From the NCBI RefSeq assembly GCF_005160265.1, contig NZ_CP039865.1, positions 1,326,828 through 1,390,827 on the forward strand: DNA of 64,000 nucleotides. Reading direction: 5' to 3'. A program made the position numbers and the translations under genes. This document shows positions 10,751 to 21,655 of this stretch, one piece after another. How positions within the stretch are numbered: the first letter of the stretch is position 1; every line of letters starts with the position of its first letter. The DNA is from Phreatobacter aquaticus (GTDB lineage Bacteria; Pseudomonadota; Alphaproteobacteria; Rhizobiales; Phreatobacteraceae). The notes beneath the pieces are model-generated. The model searched no databases. It was not told the origin of the DNA and saw nothing but the letters and a program-made list of their open reading frames with translations.

Positions 10751-11545
10751 ATGCACCCGAACGCGCTCTCCCTCCGGCCCGGCCATCTGCCACCAGGCGC
10801 CATCGGCCATGGCCGCGCTGTCGTGAAGCCGAATTATGCCTTCATGCCGCCGGAAGGCATCCTGTCGAGCAGGCTGCCGGACTACGAGCAGACCGTCGTC
10901 CATTTCCAGGCGGCACCGGCTCTGGGCGCCGAGTTCGCACAGGCTCTGCTGGCGATCGCGCCGGGTGGCGGCACGCGCGGGATGATCCTGGCACAACCGC
11001 AGCACTTCTTCTTCGTGATCGAAGGCACCGTGGTGATCCACGTCGAGGATGGGGAGCCGCAGGAGCTGACCGCCGGCGGCTTCGCCTACCTGCCGCCGGG
11101 AACACGCTTCAGCCTGCGCAATGAATCCCCAGGCCCCGCCCGGGTAGAGCGCCTGACCAAGCCTTATGAATCGATCGGCCTGCCGCCGCCGGACCCGATC
11201 GTTTCCCATCGCGACAAGGTGCCGGCCACCAACCTGACAGGCGCGGAAGGCCGCAACTGGAAACTGCTGCTCGGCGCCGGCGACTTCCGCTTCGACATGG
11301 AGATCAACATCCTGTCGTTCCAGCCGGGCGCCTATTTCCCCGATGTCGAGACCCACATCATGGAGCACGGCCTGGTCATGCTCGAGGGGCAGGGCCTGTA
11401 CTATCTCGCTGGCGACTGGCACGAGATCTGGGCTGGCGACTTCATCTGGATGGGCGCCTATTGCCCGCAGCAATTCTATCCCACGGGCTTTGGCGAGGCC
11501 GCCTACCTGCTCTACAAGAACGTCAATCGCGACATCAGCTTCTAG
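10751..11545 (+). CDS. allE: (S)-ureidoglycine aminohydrolase, bicupin
   Basis: Releases ammonia from (S)-ureidoglycine to give (S)-ureidoglycolate during allantoin and purine breakdown. The 264-residue protein has two cupin barrels: an N-terminal one (QHFFFVIEGTVVIHVEDGE, YLPPGTRFSLRN) and a C-terminal metal-binding one (NILSFQPGAYFPDVETHIME, GLYYLAGDWHEIWAGDF), the latter matching the Mn-binding AllE/YlbA site. No other purine-catabolic gene is near, so it is separated from its pathway here. It ends three bases before the convergent regA stop. Confidence 0.88.
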   Translation: MHPNALSLRPGHLPPGAIGHGRAVVKPNYAFMPPEGILSSRLPDYEQTVVHFQAAPALGAEFAQALLAIAPGGGTRGMILAQPQHFFFVIEGTVVIHVEDGEPQELTAGGFAYLPPGTRFSLRNESPGPARVERLTKPYESIGLPPPDPIVSHRDKVPATNLTGAEGRNWKLLLGAGDFRFDMEINILSFQPGAYFPDVETHIMEHGLVMLEGQGLYYLAGDWHEIWAGDFIWMGAYCPQQFYPTGFGEAAYLLYKNVNRDISF

Positions 11546-11548
11546 AGC

Positions 11549-12109
11549 TCAGCGCGGCGCCCGCTTGGCAAGGATGCGCTGCAGGGTGCGGCGGTGCATG
11601 CCGAGCCGTCGCGCCGTTTCCGAGACATTGCGGCCGCAGAGTTCATAGATGCGTTGGATGTGCTCCCAGCGCACCCGGTCAGCCGACATCGGGTTCTCCG
11701 GCAGCTCGGTTGTCGTGCGCACCAGCGCCATCAGCGCCGCGAAGACCTCATCGGCATCGGCTGGCTTGGCGAGATAGTCGACGGCACCGAGCTTCACCGC
11801 CGTGACGGCGGTCGCGATATTGCCATAGCCGGTGAGGATCACCCCGCGCGCGTCGGGCCGGGCCGCCTTCAGTGCCGAAATGACGTCAAGGCCGTTGCCA
11901 TCGCCAAGCCGCATGTCGACCACGGCAAAGGCGGGAGGGTTGGCGGCGACGGCAGACAGGCCATCGGCGACGCTGTCGGCCGAGGTGACGGCAAAGCCGC
12001 GCGCTTCCATGGCGCGGCTCAGGCGCTGCAGGAACGGCCGGTCGTCATCGACGATCAGCAGCGAGCGGTCGGCAGGGAGCATCGCCGCTGCGGTTTCCTG
12101 GTCAGGCAT
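11549..12109 (-). CDS. regA: RegA/ActR-type redox response regulator
   Basis: Response regulator of the RegB/RegA (PrrB/PrrA, ActS/ActR) global redox system, controlling respiration, carbon and nitrogen fixation genes in Alphaproteobacteria. It has an N-terminal receiver domain with LLIVDDD, the phospho-Asp in FAVVDMRLGDGNG and the conserved Lys in DYLAKPADADEV, then a Fis-type helix-turn-helix at the C-terminus (NVSETARRLGMHRRTLQRIL). With ATG at 12107-12109 it is 186 residues, the normal RegA size, and GGGGGA lies six bases upstream; an upstream ATG at 12133 has no ribosome site. It is 67 bases after regB. Confidence 0.93.
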   Translation of the reverse strand: MPDQETAAAMLPADRSLLIVDDDRPFLQRLSRAMEARGFAVTSADSVADGLSAVAANPPAFAVVDMRLGDGNGLDVISALKAARPDARGVILTGYGNIATAVTAVKLGAVDYLAKPADADEVFAALMALVRTTTELPENPMSADRVRWEHIQRIYELCGRNVSETARRLGMHRRTLQRILAKRAPR

Positions 12110-12176
12110 CAACGATCCCCCGATGGCGCGCATTGCCGCGCTTGTCAGACGTTACTTAAGCTGTCCCGCCAGTTGC

Positions 12177-13556
12177 TCAAGCCTCGGTGGCCGGATGAGG
12201 CGCGGCAAAGGGCCGCGTTTCACTGATCCCGTCAAAGGCCGATTTCGGCCAGATGATCTCGACGATGGCGCCGGTTTCCGGGGCCTGACGGTTGCGCCAG
12301 GCAATGCGGGCGCCCGAGCGTTCGAGGAAGCGCTTGGCGATGAACACCCCGAGGCCGAGGCCCGTGGGCTCCTCGCCCGGCTGGTCGCTCATGCCAGGGC
12401 GGCGGCGGCCGCGCACCCGCTGGTGTGTGAGGTAGGGTTCGCCCATCCGGTCGATGACATCAGCCGCAAGACCAGGGCCATCGTCGATCACGGTCACCGT
12501 CACTTCGGTCTCGGTCCAGCGTGCGGTCACGTTGACCTCCGATCGCGCGAAATCGACCGCGTTCTCGACGATGTTGCCCAGGCCATAGAGAACGCCCGGA
12601 TTGCGCTGAAGAACCGGTTCGCCCTCGCGGATCTCGGGCAGGCTGACATTGATCTGGATGTCGAAGAACCGATGCGGCTGCACCACTTCCTCGATCAGCT
12701 GGGCGAGTGGCATCGTGTCAAAGGGGGCGTCACCGCTCGACAGGCTCTTCAGCTTCGCCAGGATGTCGCGGCAGCGCTTCACCTGTTCGCCCAGAAGCTT
12801 GATGTCCTCGCCGATCGGCCCGTCCTTGGGCAATTCCCCGGCGAGCTCCTTGGCGACCAGCGCGATGGTCGCGAGTGGTGTGCCAAGTTCATGGGCTGCC
12901 GCGGCCGCAAGCCCGTCAAGCTGGGAGAGATGCTGTTCGCGGGCGAGCACAAGCTCCGCTGCGGCGAGGGCATCATTGAACTGGCGCGATTCCTCGGCCA
13001 CCTGCCACGCGTAGATGCCGATGAAGCAGATGCACAGCATGAGGGCGACCCAGACGCCGGCCAGATAGAGCGACGGCAGCCGCAATTCGTCGCGCCATTC
13101 CCACGGCAGCGGCATATGGAACAGCGCGACGATGGTGGCGCCGATGATGGCGAGCCCTGCGATGATCACCGTCATGCGGGTGGGCAGCGCGGTCGCCGAG
13201 ATCAGGACGGGCGCCAGCAGCAGGAAGGCGAAGGGGTTTTCGAGCCCGCCGGTCAGCGAAAGCAGGAATGTCAGCTGCAGAATGTCCCAGGCGAGCGATG
13301 CGCCGGCCTCCGGCGCGGTCAGACGGTGGTTTGCGGGATAGCGCCAGCGCAGCGAGATATTCAGCCAGGCCGAGGCGCCAACCGCGATCATGCACCATTC
13401 GATGGGCAGCGCCGAATCCATGAAGATGAACACGGACAGGATCGCCGCGCTCTGGCCGACAATCGCGAACCAGCGCAGCCGCAGCAGCGTTTCCAACCGG
13501 ACGCTGCGGCGCCAGGTCGGCTCGAACGGAAAGGGCGGGGCTGGCTGCAGCTTCAT
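12177..13556 (-). CDS. regB: RegB/ActS-type redox-sensing histidine kinase
   Basis: Membrane sensor kinase partner of RegA, 459 residues. Six predicted membrane helices occupy about residues 28-185, including the ubiquinone-site motif GGLENPF (103-109). The phospho-acceptor is H222 in AAAAHELGTPLA. The redox-active cysteine is C262 in EQVKRCRDI, equivalent to C265 of R. capsulatus RegB. The ATPase domain carries NIVENAVDF, DDGPGL and GLGLGVFIA. It lies nine bases after hemW and upstream of regA, so redox sensing and a heme chaperone appear to share a transcript. Confidence 0.94.
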   Translation of the reverse strand: MKLQPAPPFPFEPTWRRSVRLETLLRLRWFAIVGQSAAILSVFIFMDSALPIEWCMIAVGASAWLNISLRWRYPANHRLTAPEAGASLAWDILQLTFLLSLTGGLENPFAFLLLAPVLISATALPTRMTVIIAGLAIIGATIVALFHMPLPWEWRDELRLPSLYLAGVWVALMLCICFIGIYAWQVAEESRQFNDALAAAELVLAREQHLSQLDGLAAAAAHELGTPLATIALVAKELAGELPKDGPIGEDIKLLGEQVKRCRDILAKLKSLSSGDAPFDTMPLAQLIEEVVQPHRFFDIQINVSLPEIREGEPVLQRNPGVLYGLGNIVENAVDFARSEVNVTARWTETEVTVTVIDDGPGLAADVIDRMGEPYLTHQRVRGRRRPGMSDQPGEEPTGLGLGVFIAKRFLERSGARIAWRNRQAPETGAIVEIIWPKSAFDGISETRPFAAPHPATEA

Positions 13557-13565
13557 GGGTTGAGC

Positions 13566-14753
13566 TTAGTCCTGCTGCGCGAGATCGGCCACCACGGCGT
13601 CCAGAACGGGAAAGCCGGCTGGCGTGACCTTGAGCCGGTTGGCGCTGGGCCTGGACACCAGGCCCTCGGCTTCGAGGAAACGGATCCGGCCGTCGTCGAG
13701 CGCGCGGCCGGACAGGGCCTCGTAGCGGGCAAGGTCGATACCCTCGGCGAGGCGCAGGCCCATGACGAGGAACTCGTCGGCATTCTCGATCTGGACCAGG
13801 TGTTCTTCGGCGATGATGCCGGTGCCGTGCCGCTCCACGAGGTCGAGCCAGGTCTCGGGATGCCGCTCCGTCGAGGTGGCGATCCGGCCGTTGCCAAGGG
13901 TGAGGCGCCCGTGCGCGCCGGGGCCTGCGCCGACGAAATCGCCGGATCTCCAGTAGATCATGTTGTGCCGGCACTCGGCGCCGGGGCGGGCATGATTGGA
14001 AATCTCGTAGGCCGGCAATCCGGCGGCGTTGCAGATCTCCTGCGTGAGATCATAGAGCACGCGCCCCATGTCCGGATCGGGCATGGCAAGCTTGCCGGCC
14101 TTGTGAAGCGCCTCGAACATCGTGCCGGCCTCGATGGTCAGTTGGTAGAGCGACAGGTGCTCGGCAGCCTCCCCGATGGCGCGGCGTAGTTCCGCCTCCC
14201 AGGCCTCGGGCGTCTGGCCCGGGCGCGCATAGATCAGATCGAACGAGTAGCGGTCGAAATGGCGCCGTGCGATGTCGACGGCGGCGAGCGCCTCATCGAC
14301 CGAATGCATGCGCCCGAGGCTCTTGAGGTCGGTATCGTTGAGTGCCTGGACACCGAGCGACACCCGGTTGACGCCGGCCGCGCGGAACCCCTTGAAGCGC
14401 TCGGCCTCGACGCTGGTCGGATTGGCTTCCAGCGAGATCTCGCAGTCGGGGGAGATCGTCCAGAGCCTGGCGATCCGGTCGAGCACGGCGCCGACCGTGC
14501 TCGGCTCCATCAGCGACGGGGTGCCACCGCCGAGGAAGATGGAGGAGACGGTGCGCCCCGGCGTCCGTGCGGCAGCGCTACCAAGCTCGCGCGCAAAGCC
14601 TGCGACAAAGCGCTCCTGATCCGGCGCGGCGTGCCGGACATGGCTGTTGAAATCGCAATAGGGGCATTTGGACGCGCAGAACGGCCAATGGACATAGACC
14701 CCGAAGCCGGGATCACCCTTGCCGCCCATGCCTGGAATCGTGTTGCCCATCAT
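13566..14753 (-). CDS. hemW: Radical SAM heme chaperone HemW
   Basis: Binds heme and delivers it to respiratory enzymes; formerly annotated as a second coproporphyrinogen oxidase. It has the radical SAM CxxxCxxC cluster C26-ASK-C30-PY-C33 inside VHWPFCASKCPYCDF, then LGGGTPSL, EANPTSVE, RVSLGVQALND and YEISNHARPG, with the HemW C-terminal domain. The 395-residue length is typical. The gene lies 18 bases after rdgB and 9 before regB, in a minus-strand run rph-rdgB-hemW-regB-regA. Confidence 0.94.
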   Translation of the reverse strand: MMGNTIPGMGGKGDPGFGVYVHWPFCASKCPYCDFNSHVRHAAPDQERFVAGFARELGSAAARTPGRTVSSIFLGGGTPSLMEPSTVGAVLDRIARLWTISPDCEISLEANPTSVEAERFKGFRAAGVNRVSLGVQALNDTDLKSLGRMHSVDEALAAVDIARRHFDRYSFDLIYARPGQTPEAWEAELRRAIGEAAEHLSLYQLTIEAGTMFEALHKAGKLAMPDPDMGRVLYDLTQEICNAAGLPAYEISNHARPGAECRHNMIYWRSGDFVGAGPGAHGRLTLGNGRIATSTERHPETWLDLVERHGTGIIAEEHLVQIENADEFLVMGLRLAEGIDLARYEALSGRALDDGRIRFLEAEGLVSRPSANRLKVTPAGFPVLDAVVADLAQQD

Positions 14754-14771
14754 CGGCTCAAGATAGGTCTC

Positions 14772-15416
14772 TCAAGCCGTCTTCGCGAGCAGCGTCTGGG
14801 CAAGGCCGATGAAGGCGCGGGCCCGGTGCGACAGGCCCTGGCCTTCCGGCGGCAGACCATGCTTCTCAGTCGCGGTCATTTCGCCAAAGGTGCGCTGGTG
14901 GCCGTCGGGCAGGAACATCGGATCATAGCCGAATCCGGCGGCACCGCGCGGCGGCCAGACCAGCGTGCCGAACACCCGCCCCTCGAAGATCGCCTCATCG
15001 CCGTCCGGCCAGGTCACGCAGAGTGCGGCGACGAAATGCGCGCGCGCGCCGGTCGTCGTGATCCCGCGCAGGGCCAGTTCGTGATTGACGCGGCCCATGG
15101 CGGCGTCGAAGTCGCGGGGGTTCCCGGCCCAGTCGGCGGTGAACAGGCCGGGCGCGCCGTCGAGCGCATCGACGGCGAGGCCGCTATCGTCCGAGATCGC
15201 CGGCAGCCCGGTGGCCGTGGTCGCGGCGCGCGCCTTGATCGCGGCGTTCTCGGCATAGAGCGTGCCGGTTTCTTCGGGTTCCGGTAGCCCAAGTTCGGCG
15301 GCCGAGACGATGTCGATGCCGTAAGGACGCAGAAGATCGCGGAATTCCGCGAGCTTGCCCTTGTTGTGGGTGGCAATGACCAGCTTCGTTCCGGGCGCGA
15401 GATGACGGGACGTCAT
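14772..15416 (-). CDS. rdgB: XTP/dITP pyrophosphatase (RdgB/HAM1)
   Basis: House-cleaning enzyme hydrolysing non-canonical purine nucleoside triphosphates (XTP, dITP, ITP) to monophosphates. The 214 residues start with the conserved [11 protein letters not shown] and contain [20 protein letters not shown] and LSHRARAF, all family motifs. The start overlaps the rph stop by four bases (ATGA), so the pair is probably coupled, the order usual for this order of bacteria. Confidence 0.95.
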   Translation of the reverse strand: MTSRHLAPGTKLVIATHNKGKLAEFRDLLRPYGIDIVSAAELGLPEPEETGTLYAENAAIKARAATTATGLPAISDDSGLAVDALDGAPGLFTADWAGNPRDFDAAMGRVNHELALRGITTTGARAHFVAALCVTWPDGDEAIFEGRVFGTLVWPPRGAAGFGYDPMFLPDGHQRTFGEMTATEKHGLPPEGQGLSHRARAFIGLAQTLLAKTA

Positions 15417-16126
15417 GCCACGGCCGTCTTTTGCAGGTCGACCAGCCTGGCGCAGCCGGACTTGGCGAGCGCCAGGAGCTGCATCAGTTCATCCTCGGAG
15501 AAGGGCGTCTTCTCGGCGGTGCCCTGGATCTCGACGATCCCGCCCGAGCCGGTCAGCACGAAATTGGCGTCGGTTTCGGCTTCCGAATCCTCAGCATAAT
15601 CGAGGTCGAGAACCGGCGTGCCATTGTAGATGCCGCAGGACACGGCCGCGATATGGTCCTTCAGCGGGTTGGTCTTGACCATCGAGCGCGCCTGCATCCA
15701 GGCGATGCAGTCGTGCAGGGCCACCCAGGCGCCGGTGATGGATGCGGTGCGGGTGCCGCCATCGGCCTGGATCACATCGCAATCCACCGTGATCTGGCGT
15801 TCGCCGAGCGCGGGCAGATCGACGATGGTGCGCAGCGAGCGGCCGATCAGCCGCTGGATCTCGTGGGTCCGGCCGGACACCTTGCCGGAATTCGATTCCC
15901 GCCTCGTCCGCTCCAGCGTCGCGCGCGGCAGCATCGAATATTCCGCCGTCACCCAGCCGCGGCCCTGGCCGCGCAGCCAGGCAGGCGGCTTTTCCTCGAG
16001 CGAAGCCGTGCACAGCACATGGGTATTGCCGAACTTCACGAAGCACGATCCTTCCGCATAGCGGGCGACCGCACGTTCGAGCGAGACGGGGCGCAGCACA
16101 TCCGGAGCGCGTTTGGAGGGTCGCAT
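15413..16126 (-). CDS. rph: Ribonuclease PH
   Basis: Phosphorolytic exoribonuclease that trims tRNA 3' ends, acting as a hexamer. The 237 residues carry [59 protein letters not shown] and the C-terminal [14 protein letters not shown]. It is the first gene of the minus-strand run rph-rdgB-hemW-regB-regA and is divergent from hrcA; its promoter should be in the 121-base gap that also holds a 14-bp palindrome. Confidence 0.96.
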   Translation of the reverse strand: MRPSKRAPDVLRPVSLERAVARYAEGSCFVKFGNTHVLCTASLEEKPPAWLRGQGRGWVTAEYSMLPRATLERTRRESNSGKVSGRTHEIQRLIGRSLRTIVDLPALGERQITVDCDVIQADGGTRTASITGAWVALHDCIAWMQARSMVKTNPLKDHIAAVSCGIYNGTPVLDLDYAEDSEAETDANFVLTGSGGIVEIQGTAEKTPFSEDELMQLLALAKSGCARLVDLQKTAVA

Positions 16127-16204
16127 GGCAGTTTCCCGGCTGGATCAAAGGTCGGGCGGTTCTAGAGGTCGCCGCCCATGGGGGCAAGGTTGCTTGCAAA
16201 TGCC

Positions 16205-16218
16205 ATCAAGCGCTTGAT
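16205..16218. promoter_or_regulatory. Perfect 14-bp palindrome in the rph/hrcA divergent gap
   Basis: ATCAAGCGCTTGAT is a perfect dyad with no spacer, placed 79 bases from the rph start and 30 from the hrcA start. A two-fold site at this position could bind a dimeric regulator acting on either gene. It does not match CIRCE. The function is inference. Confidence 0.45.
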
Positions 16219-16247
16219 CATCGGGCCGTGACCGCCCAAGTTCATGC

Positions 16248-17345
16248 GTGGAGTATTGCCCCTTGTCCGCCGAATTTCCGCGTTCCGCATCGTCCCTGTC
16301 AGCGCTCGCCCAGCTCGACGAGCGATCCCGCGAGATTTTCCGCCAGATCGTCGAGAGCTATCTGGCGACGGGCGAGCCTGTCGGTTCGCGCAACCTCTCC
16401 AAGATTCTGCCGATGACGCTGTCGCCGGCCTCGATCCGCAATGTCATGCAGGACCTCGAGGAGGCGGGCCTCATATTCGCGCCGCACACCTCCGCTGGCC
16501 GCCTGCCGACGGAAACCGGACTGCGCTTCTTCGTCGATGCGCTGATGCAGTTCGGCGACCTCGCCGAGGACGAGCGCCGCTCGATCGATGCCCAGGTCGC
16601 GGCCTCAGCCGATGCGCGCCCCCTTGAGACCGTTCTCGCCGACGCCTCCCAGCTTCTGTCCGGCTTGTCGCGCGGCGCTGGCGTCGTGCTGTCCACGAAG
16701 TCCAATGCCCGCCTGAAACATGTCGAATTCGTCCGCATCGAGCCCGAGCGTGCGCTCGTCGTGCTGGTCTCGGAGGATGGCCAGGTCGAGAACCGCCTGG
16801 TGCCGATCCCCATGGGCCTGCCGCCTTCGGCACTGGTCGAGGCGACCAATTTTCTCAATGCCCGCATTCGGGGCCGAACGCTCGTGGAAGCGCGCGACGA
16901 GCTGCAGAACGCGCTCGCTTCCGCCAAGGCCGAGCTGGACGGTCTGACCCAGAAACTGGTCGAGGCGGGGCTGGCGTCCTGGTCCGGCGGCGATCCGGGC
17001 GCCCGCCAGCTCATCGTCCGCGGCCAGGCCAACCTGCTCGGCGATCTCCGGGCCATGGAGGATCTGGAGCGCATCCGGCTCCTGTTCGACGACCTCGAAT
17101 CCAAGCGCGATCTCGTCGATCTGCTCGGGCAGGCCGAGACGGCGGAGGGCGTGCGCATCTTTATCGGCTCGGAGAACAAGATGTTCTCGCTGTCGGGCTC
17201 CTCCATGATCGTCGCGCCCTACCGCGATGGCCAGAGCCGCATCGTCGGCGTGCTCGGCGTCATCGGACCGACCCGGCTCAATTATGCCCGGATCGTTCCC
17301 ATGGTGGACTATACCGCCAAGATCATGTCTCGTCTGATCAAGTGA
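16248..17345 (+). CDS. hrcA: Heat-inducible transcription repressor HrcA
   Basis: Repressor that binds CIRCE operators, classically upstream of groESL, and needs GroEL for activity. About 365 residues: N-terminal winged helix ([48 protein letters not shown]) and a C-terminal GAF-like dimerisation region ([35 protein letters not shown]). The start is uncertain: GTG at 16248 is used, but TTG codons closer to the conserved [14 protein letters not shown] block are possible. grpE, which usually follows hrcA in this order, is absent from the window; a VOC gene follows instead. Confidence 0.94.
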   Translation: MEYCPLSAEFPRSASSLSALAQLDERSREIFRQIVESYLATGEPVGSRNLSKILPMTLSPASIRNVMQDLEEAGLIFAPHTSAGRLPTETGLRFFVDALMQFGDLAEDERRSIDAQVAASADARPLETVLADASQLLSGLSRGAGVVLSTKSNARLKHVEFVRIEPERALVVLVSEDGQVENRLVPIPMGLPPSALVEATNFLNARIRGRTLVEARDELQNALASAKAELDGLTQKLVEAGLASWSGGDPGARQLIVRGQANLLGDLRAMEDLERIRLLFDDLESKRDLVDLLGQAETAEGVRIFIGSENKMFSLSGSSMIVAPYRDGQSRIVGVLGVIGPTRLNYARIVPMVDYTAKIMSRLIK

Positions 17346-17442
17346 CCCTTGGTCAGGTTCGTCACAGGATCGCCACGGGATGCCGGTTGAATGCCAGGAT
17401 GCGGCCCTGAAGGCCGCCAAACCATCGCCCAAGGAGATCGAG

Positions 17443-17820
17443 ATGCACGGCAAGTTCGCCTGGAATGAGCTGATGACCGACAACATTCCCAAGGCGAAGG
17501 ACTTCTACGCCCGCACCCTGGGCTGGACCTTCGATGCCTTCCAGGTTCCCGATTCGGAATACTGGATCGCCAAGACGCCCGACGGGGCGGCGGTTGCCGG
17601 CATCATGTCCCTGCCACCGGATGACCCGGAAGCCCAGCCCGGCTGGCTCGGCTATATCCAGGTCGACAATGTCGACCAGCGCATCCAGGCAGTCACCGCC
17701 GCTGGCGGCCAGCTGCTGCAGGATCCGTTCGACATTCCGGGCGTTGGCCGCATCGCGATCATTGCCGACCCCTCGGGCTCGGTCATCGGCTGGATGACGC
17801 CGCCTGTCCCGCAGGCCTGA
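17443..17820 (+). CDS. VOC (glyoxalase/bleomycin-resistance fold) family protein
   Basis: A 125-residue single VOC module: HGKFAWNELMTDNIPKAKDF, YARTLGWTFDAF, GWLGYIQVDNVDQRI and the closing IIADPSGSVIGWM. Such proteins bind metals and act on small molecules (glyoxalases, dioxygenases, antibiotic binding) but the substrate is unknown here. The start at 17443 has AAGGAG at ideal spacing; an upstream in-frame ATG adds 21 residues without a ribosome site. It is convergent with alkB, eight bases apart. Confidence 0.85.
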   Translation: MHGKFAWNELMTDNIPKAKDFYARTLGWTFDAFQVPDSEYWIAKTPDGAAVAGIMSLPPDDPEAQPGWLGYIQVDNVDQRIQAVTAAGGQLLQDPFDIPGVGRIAIIADPSGSVIGWMTPPVPQA

Positions 17821-17828
17821 CGTCGATC

Positions 17829-18452
17829 TCAGGCGGCTGGCCGGTTCACCCTGCGCATCGTCAGGTTGATCCGGCCGCCATCCTTCAGGAGACCACTGGT
17901 GCCCGGAATGATCCGGTCGACGCCGTGGAAGGCGAGGCGCGCCTCGCCGCCGAACACCAGCGCATCGCCGGACGCGAGCTTGACCGACAGGGTCTTGCCG
18001 CCACGACTGGTGCCCCCGATGCGAAACAGCCCTGTCTCGCCGAGCGAGATCGACACGACGGGCGCGTCGAAATCCTGCTCGTCCCGGTCCTGGTGCAGTC
18101 CCATTCGCGTGCCGGGGGCATACCAGTTGATCAGGCAGGCCTCGGGCGGATGGGGATAGCCGGAGATGGTCGTCCAGACATCAAGCGCGGCGTCGGGAAT
18201 GGCCGGCCACGGCTTGCCGGTCGCCGGATGCAGGGGCTGGTAGCGGTAGCCCGCGACGTCGGACACCCAGCCGAGCGGCCCGGCATTGCTCATCTTCACC
18301 GAAAAGGGCTTGGCCGTCCGCGGCATCACCGGCTGGAACAGCGGCGCGTCCCGCAGGATCTGCCGAAGCGCAGCGAGGAGGTCCTGCTGGGCCGCCAGGT
18401 CGAAATAGCCGGGATACCAGACGCAGCCTGGAACAACCGGAACGCCGTTCAT
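17829..18452 (-). CDS. alkB: AlkB-type alpha-ketoglutarate-dependent DNA dealkylase
   Basis: Fe(II)/2-oxoglutarate dioxygenase that removes methyl adducts such as 1-methyladenine and 3-methylcytosine by oxidation. In 207 residues the iron ligands are H120 and D122 (MGLHQDRDE) and H176 (RLAFHGVDRI), and the 2-oxoglutarate arginines are R194 and R200 (GRINLTMRR). Substrate-side motifs YRYQPLHPATG and CLINWYAPGTRMG match AlkB. The ATG overlaps the stop of the upstream exported-protein gene by four bases, so the two are cotranslated despite different compartments. Confidence 0.93.
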   Translation of the reverse strand: MNGVPVVPGCVWYPGYFDLAAQQDLLAALRQILRDAPLFQPVMPRTAKPFSVKMSNAGPLGWVSDVAGYRYQPLHPATGKPWPAIPDAALDVWTTISGYPHPPEACLINWYAPGTRMGLHQDRDEQDFDAPVVSISLGETGLFRIGGTSRGGKTLSVKLASGDALVFGGEARLAFHGVDRIIPGTSGLLKDGGRINLTMRRVNRPAA

Positions 18453-19369
18453 CGCTGGGCGGGCTGCGGGGGCTGTACCGGAGCAGCGGGCGGCGGCCTT
18501 GGTCGCGCTGGGCGGCGTGCGGCTGGCGCTCCCTCTTCGGCCTGAGGCGCGCCGATGCGGGCCTCGATCGCGGCACTGCGCGCCTCGGTATATTTCAGCG
18601 CACAGAAGGCCGGGCCAATATCCGACGTCCCGTAATTGCGGCAGACGCGCTCGCGGAAGGCGCCAAAACCGGCCTGTTCCTGCAGGAACGTGCGACCCTC
18701 CGGGGTGGTGCGCAAACGGGCCTGCAGCACGCGACGGGCATCGTTCTGGCGGCGATCGGCCGTTCCGCGCGCGGCCTCGATCGTGCGGTCCGGCGGAATC
18801 TCGCGGTCGGTCGGCCCCCACAAGCCCGTCGGGTCGACGGTGCAGTCGTCGCTAAACCTGCAGGCGCCATCGGGCGCCGAGACGATCGCTGCATCCGGCA
18901 ACATGTCGATCACCAGCGTGCAGCCGGGGAAGGCCGCCTCATAGCGCGACAAGCCAACCGGTCTGCCGAGCGAGCGCAGCGTCACCACCTGGCCGCCATT
19001 GAGATCGGGCGTGCAGACATTGCGGATGTCGTTGCCCCGGCGGCCGACGCCGGTCGCGTTGATGGTCAGGGTCTGCTGGGCACCGCTGCCGGACCGGTTG
19101 ATGACCATGGAGCCCTGCTGCCCAAGGAAGCGCAGCGTGCGCCCGGGCAGCGTTTCCTCGCCACGCCGAAGCGGCGGGCCGACCGGACCGCGCGGTATCA
19201 GCGGATTGGCGGCCGATGGTGCAGCCCTCGCACCGGCCGGGCCGGAGGGCGCGCTGCCACCTTGCGGCGTCGGCGTGACAGCGCCCGGCAATTGCAGTTG
19301 TGCCTCCGCCTGGCCCGTGGCCAGGACAAGGAGCGTGGCAATTGCGAAGGGCAGGCTGGAGCGGAACAT
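18449..19369 (-). CDS. Exported protein of unknown function, Pro/Ala-rich ends
   Basis: With ATG at 19367-19369 the protein has a good signal peptide (FRSSLPFAIATLLVLATGQA, cleavage after AEA). A Pro/Gly/Ala-rich linker follows, then a middle domain with several cysteines (RNVCTPDLNGG, FPGCTLVID, GACRFSDDCTVDP), a helical segment ending in VCRNYGTSDIGPAFCALKYT, and a Pro-rich tail. The total is 306 residues. I do not recognise the family. Six or more cysteines in the exported part suggest disulfides. It is the first gene before alkB (ATGA overlap). Confidence 0.65.
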   Translation of the reverse strand: MFRSSLPFAIATLLVLATGQAEAQLQLPGAVTPTPQGGSAPSGPAGARAAPSAANPLIPRGPVGPPLRRGEETLPGRTLRFLGQQGSMVINRSGSGAQQTLTINATGVGRRGNDIRNVCTPDLNGGQVVTLRSLGRPVGLSRYEAAFPGCTLVIDMLPDAAIVSAPDGACRFSDDCTVDPTGLWGPTDREIPPDRTIEAARGTADRRQNDARRVLQARLRTTPEGRTFLQEQAGFGAFRERVCRNYGTSDIGPAFCALKYTEARSAAIEARIGAPQAEEGAPAARRPARPRPPPAAPVQPPQPAQR

Positions 19370-19536
19370 CAGGCGACCACAGGTGGAAATCCAGCCCACC
19401 CATAGCGCTATCGTTGCCGATGGTCACCTTGATCGAAGGACCCGCCACCCTTCTCTGCCGGGATGTGGCAACGATGCCTCACCAGTCGGCTGGGCGGCAA
19501 TTCCACGAATTCCTTCACGCTCATGTGACGCCCCCG

Positions 19537-19565
19537 CTTGCGGCGGCAAATGGCTCCCCCTATAT
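19537..19565 (+). promoter_or_regulatory. RpoH (sigma-32)-type heat-shock promoter for dnaK
   Basis: CTTG (19537-19540), 17 bases, then CCCTATAT (19558-19565), which fits the alphaproteobacterial sigma-32 pattern CTTG-N17-CYTATNT. It lies 168 bases before the dnaK ATG within a 363-base gap (19370-19732) that holds no convincing gene. The predicted leader of about 160 bases contains a small hairpin (GGGGA-ATAG-TCCCC, 19656-19669) and ends in the strong ribosome site GAGGAGA. No CIRCE element is seen. Confidence 0.65.
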
Positions 19566-19732
19566 CCCGCCCAACCGGCGAGAGTTCCGAGGCTTTCGGG
19601 ACTTCCCGCCATTCCAACCCCACACTGTATGAGGGGTCGGCGCGAACGGCCGCGAGGGGAATAGTCCCCGGGTGGCTGGTGATCGTCACGGGTGCTTCGG
19701 GCCCGGCCGACCCGCTTGATGAGGAGAAGACC

Positions 19733-21631
<1,899 letters not shown>

Positions 21632-21655
21632 GACCAGTAAGGTTTCCCGTCGAAA

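Noticed and set aside
16127-16247. CIRCE operator near hrcA
   Set aside because: No TTAGCACTC-N9-GAGTGCTAA or close variant is found; the dyad there has a different sequence.
17829-18821. 330-residue AlkB with a long N-terminal extension
   Set aside because: The extension overlaps the exported-protein gene out of frame; AlkB motifs start after ATG at 18452.
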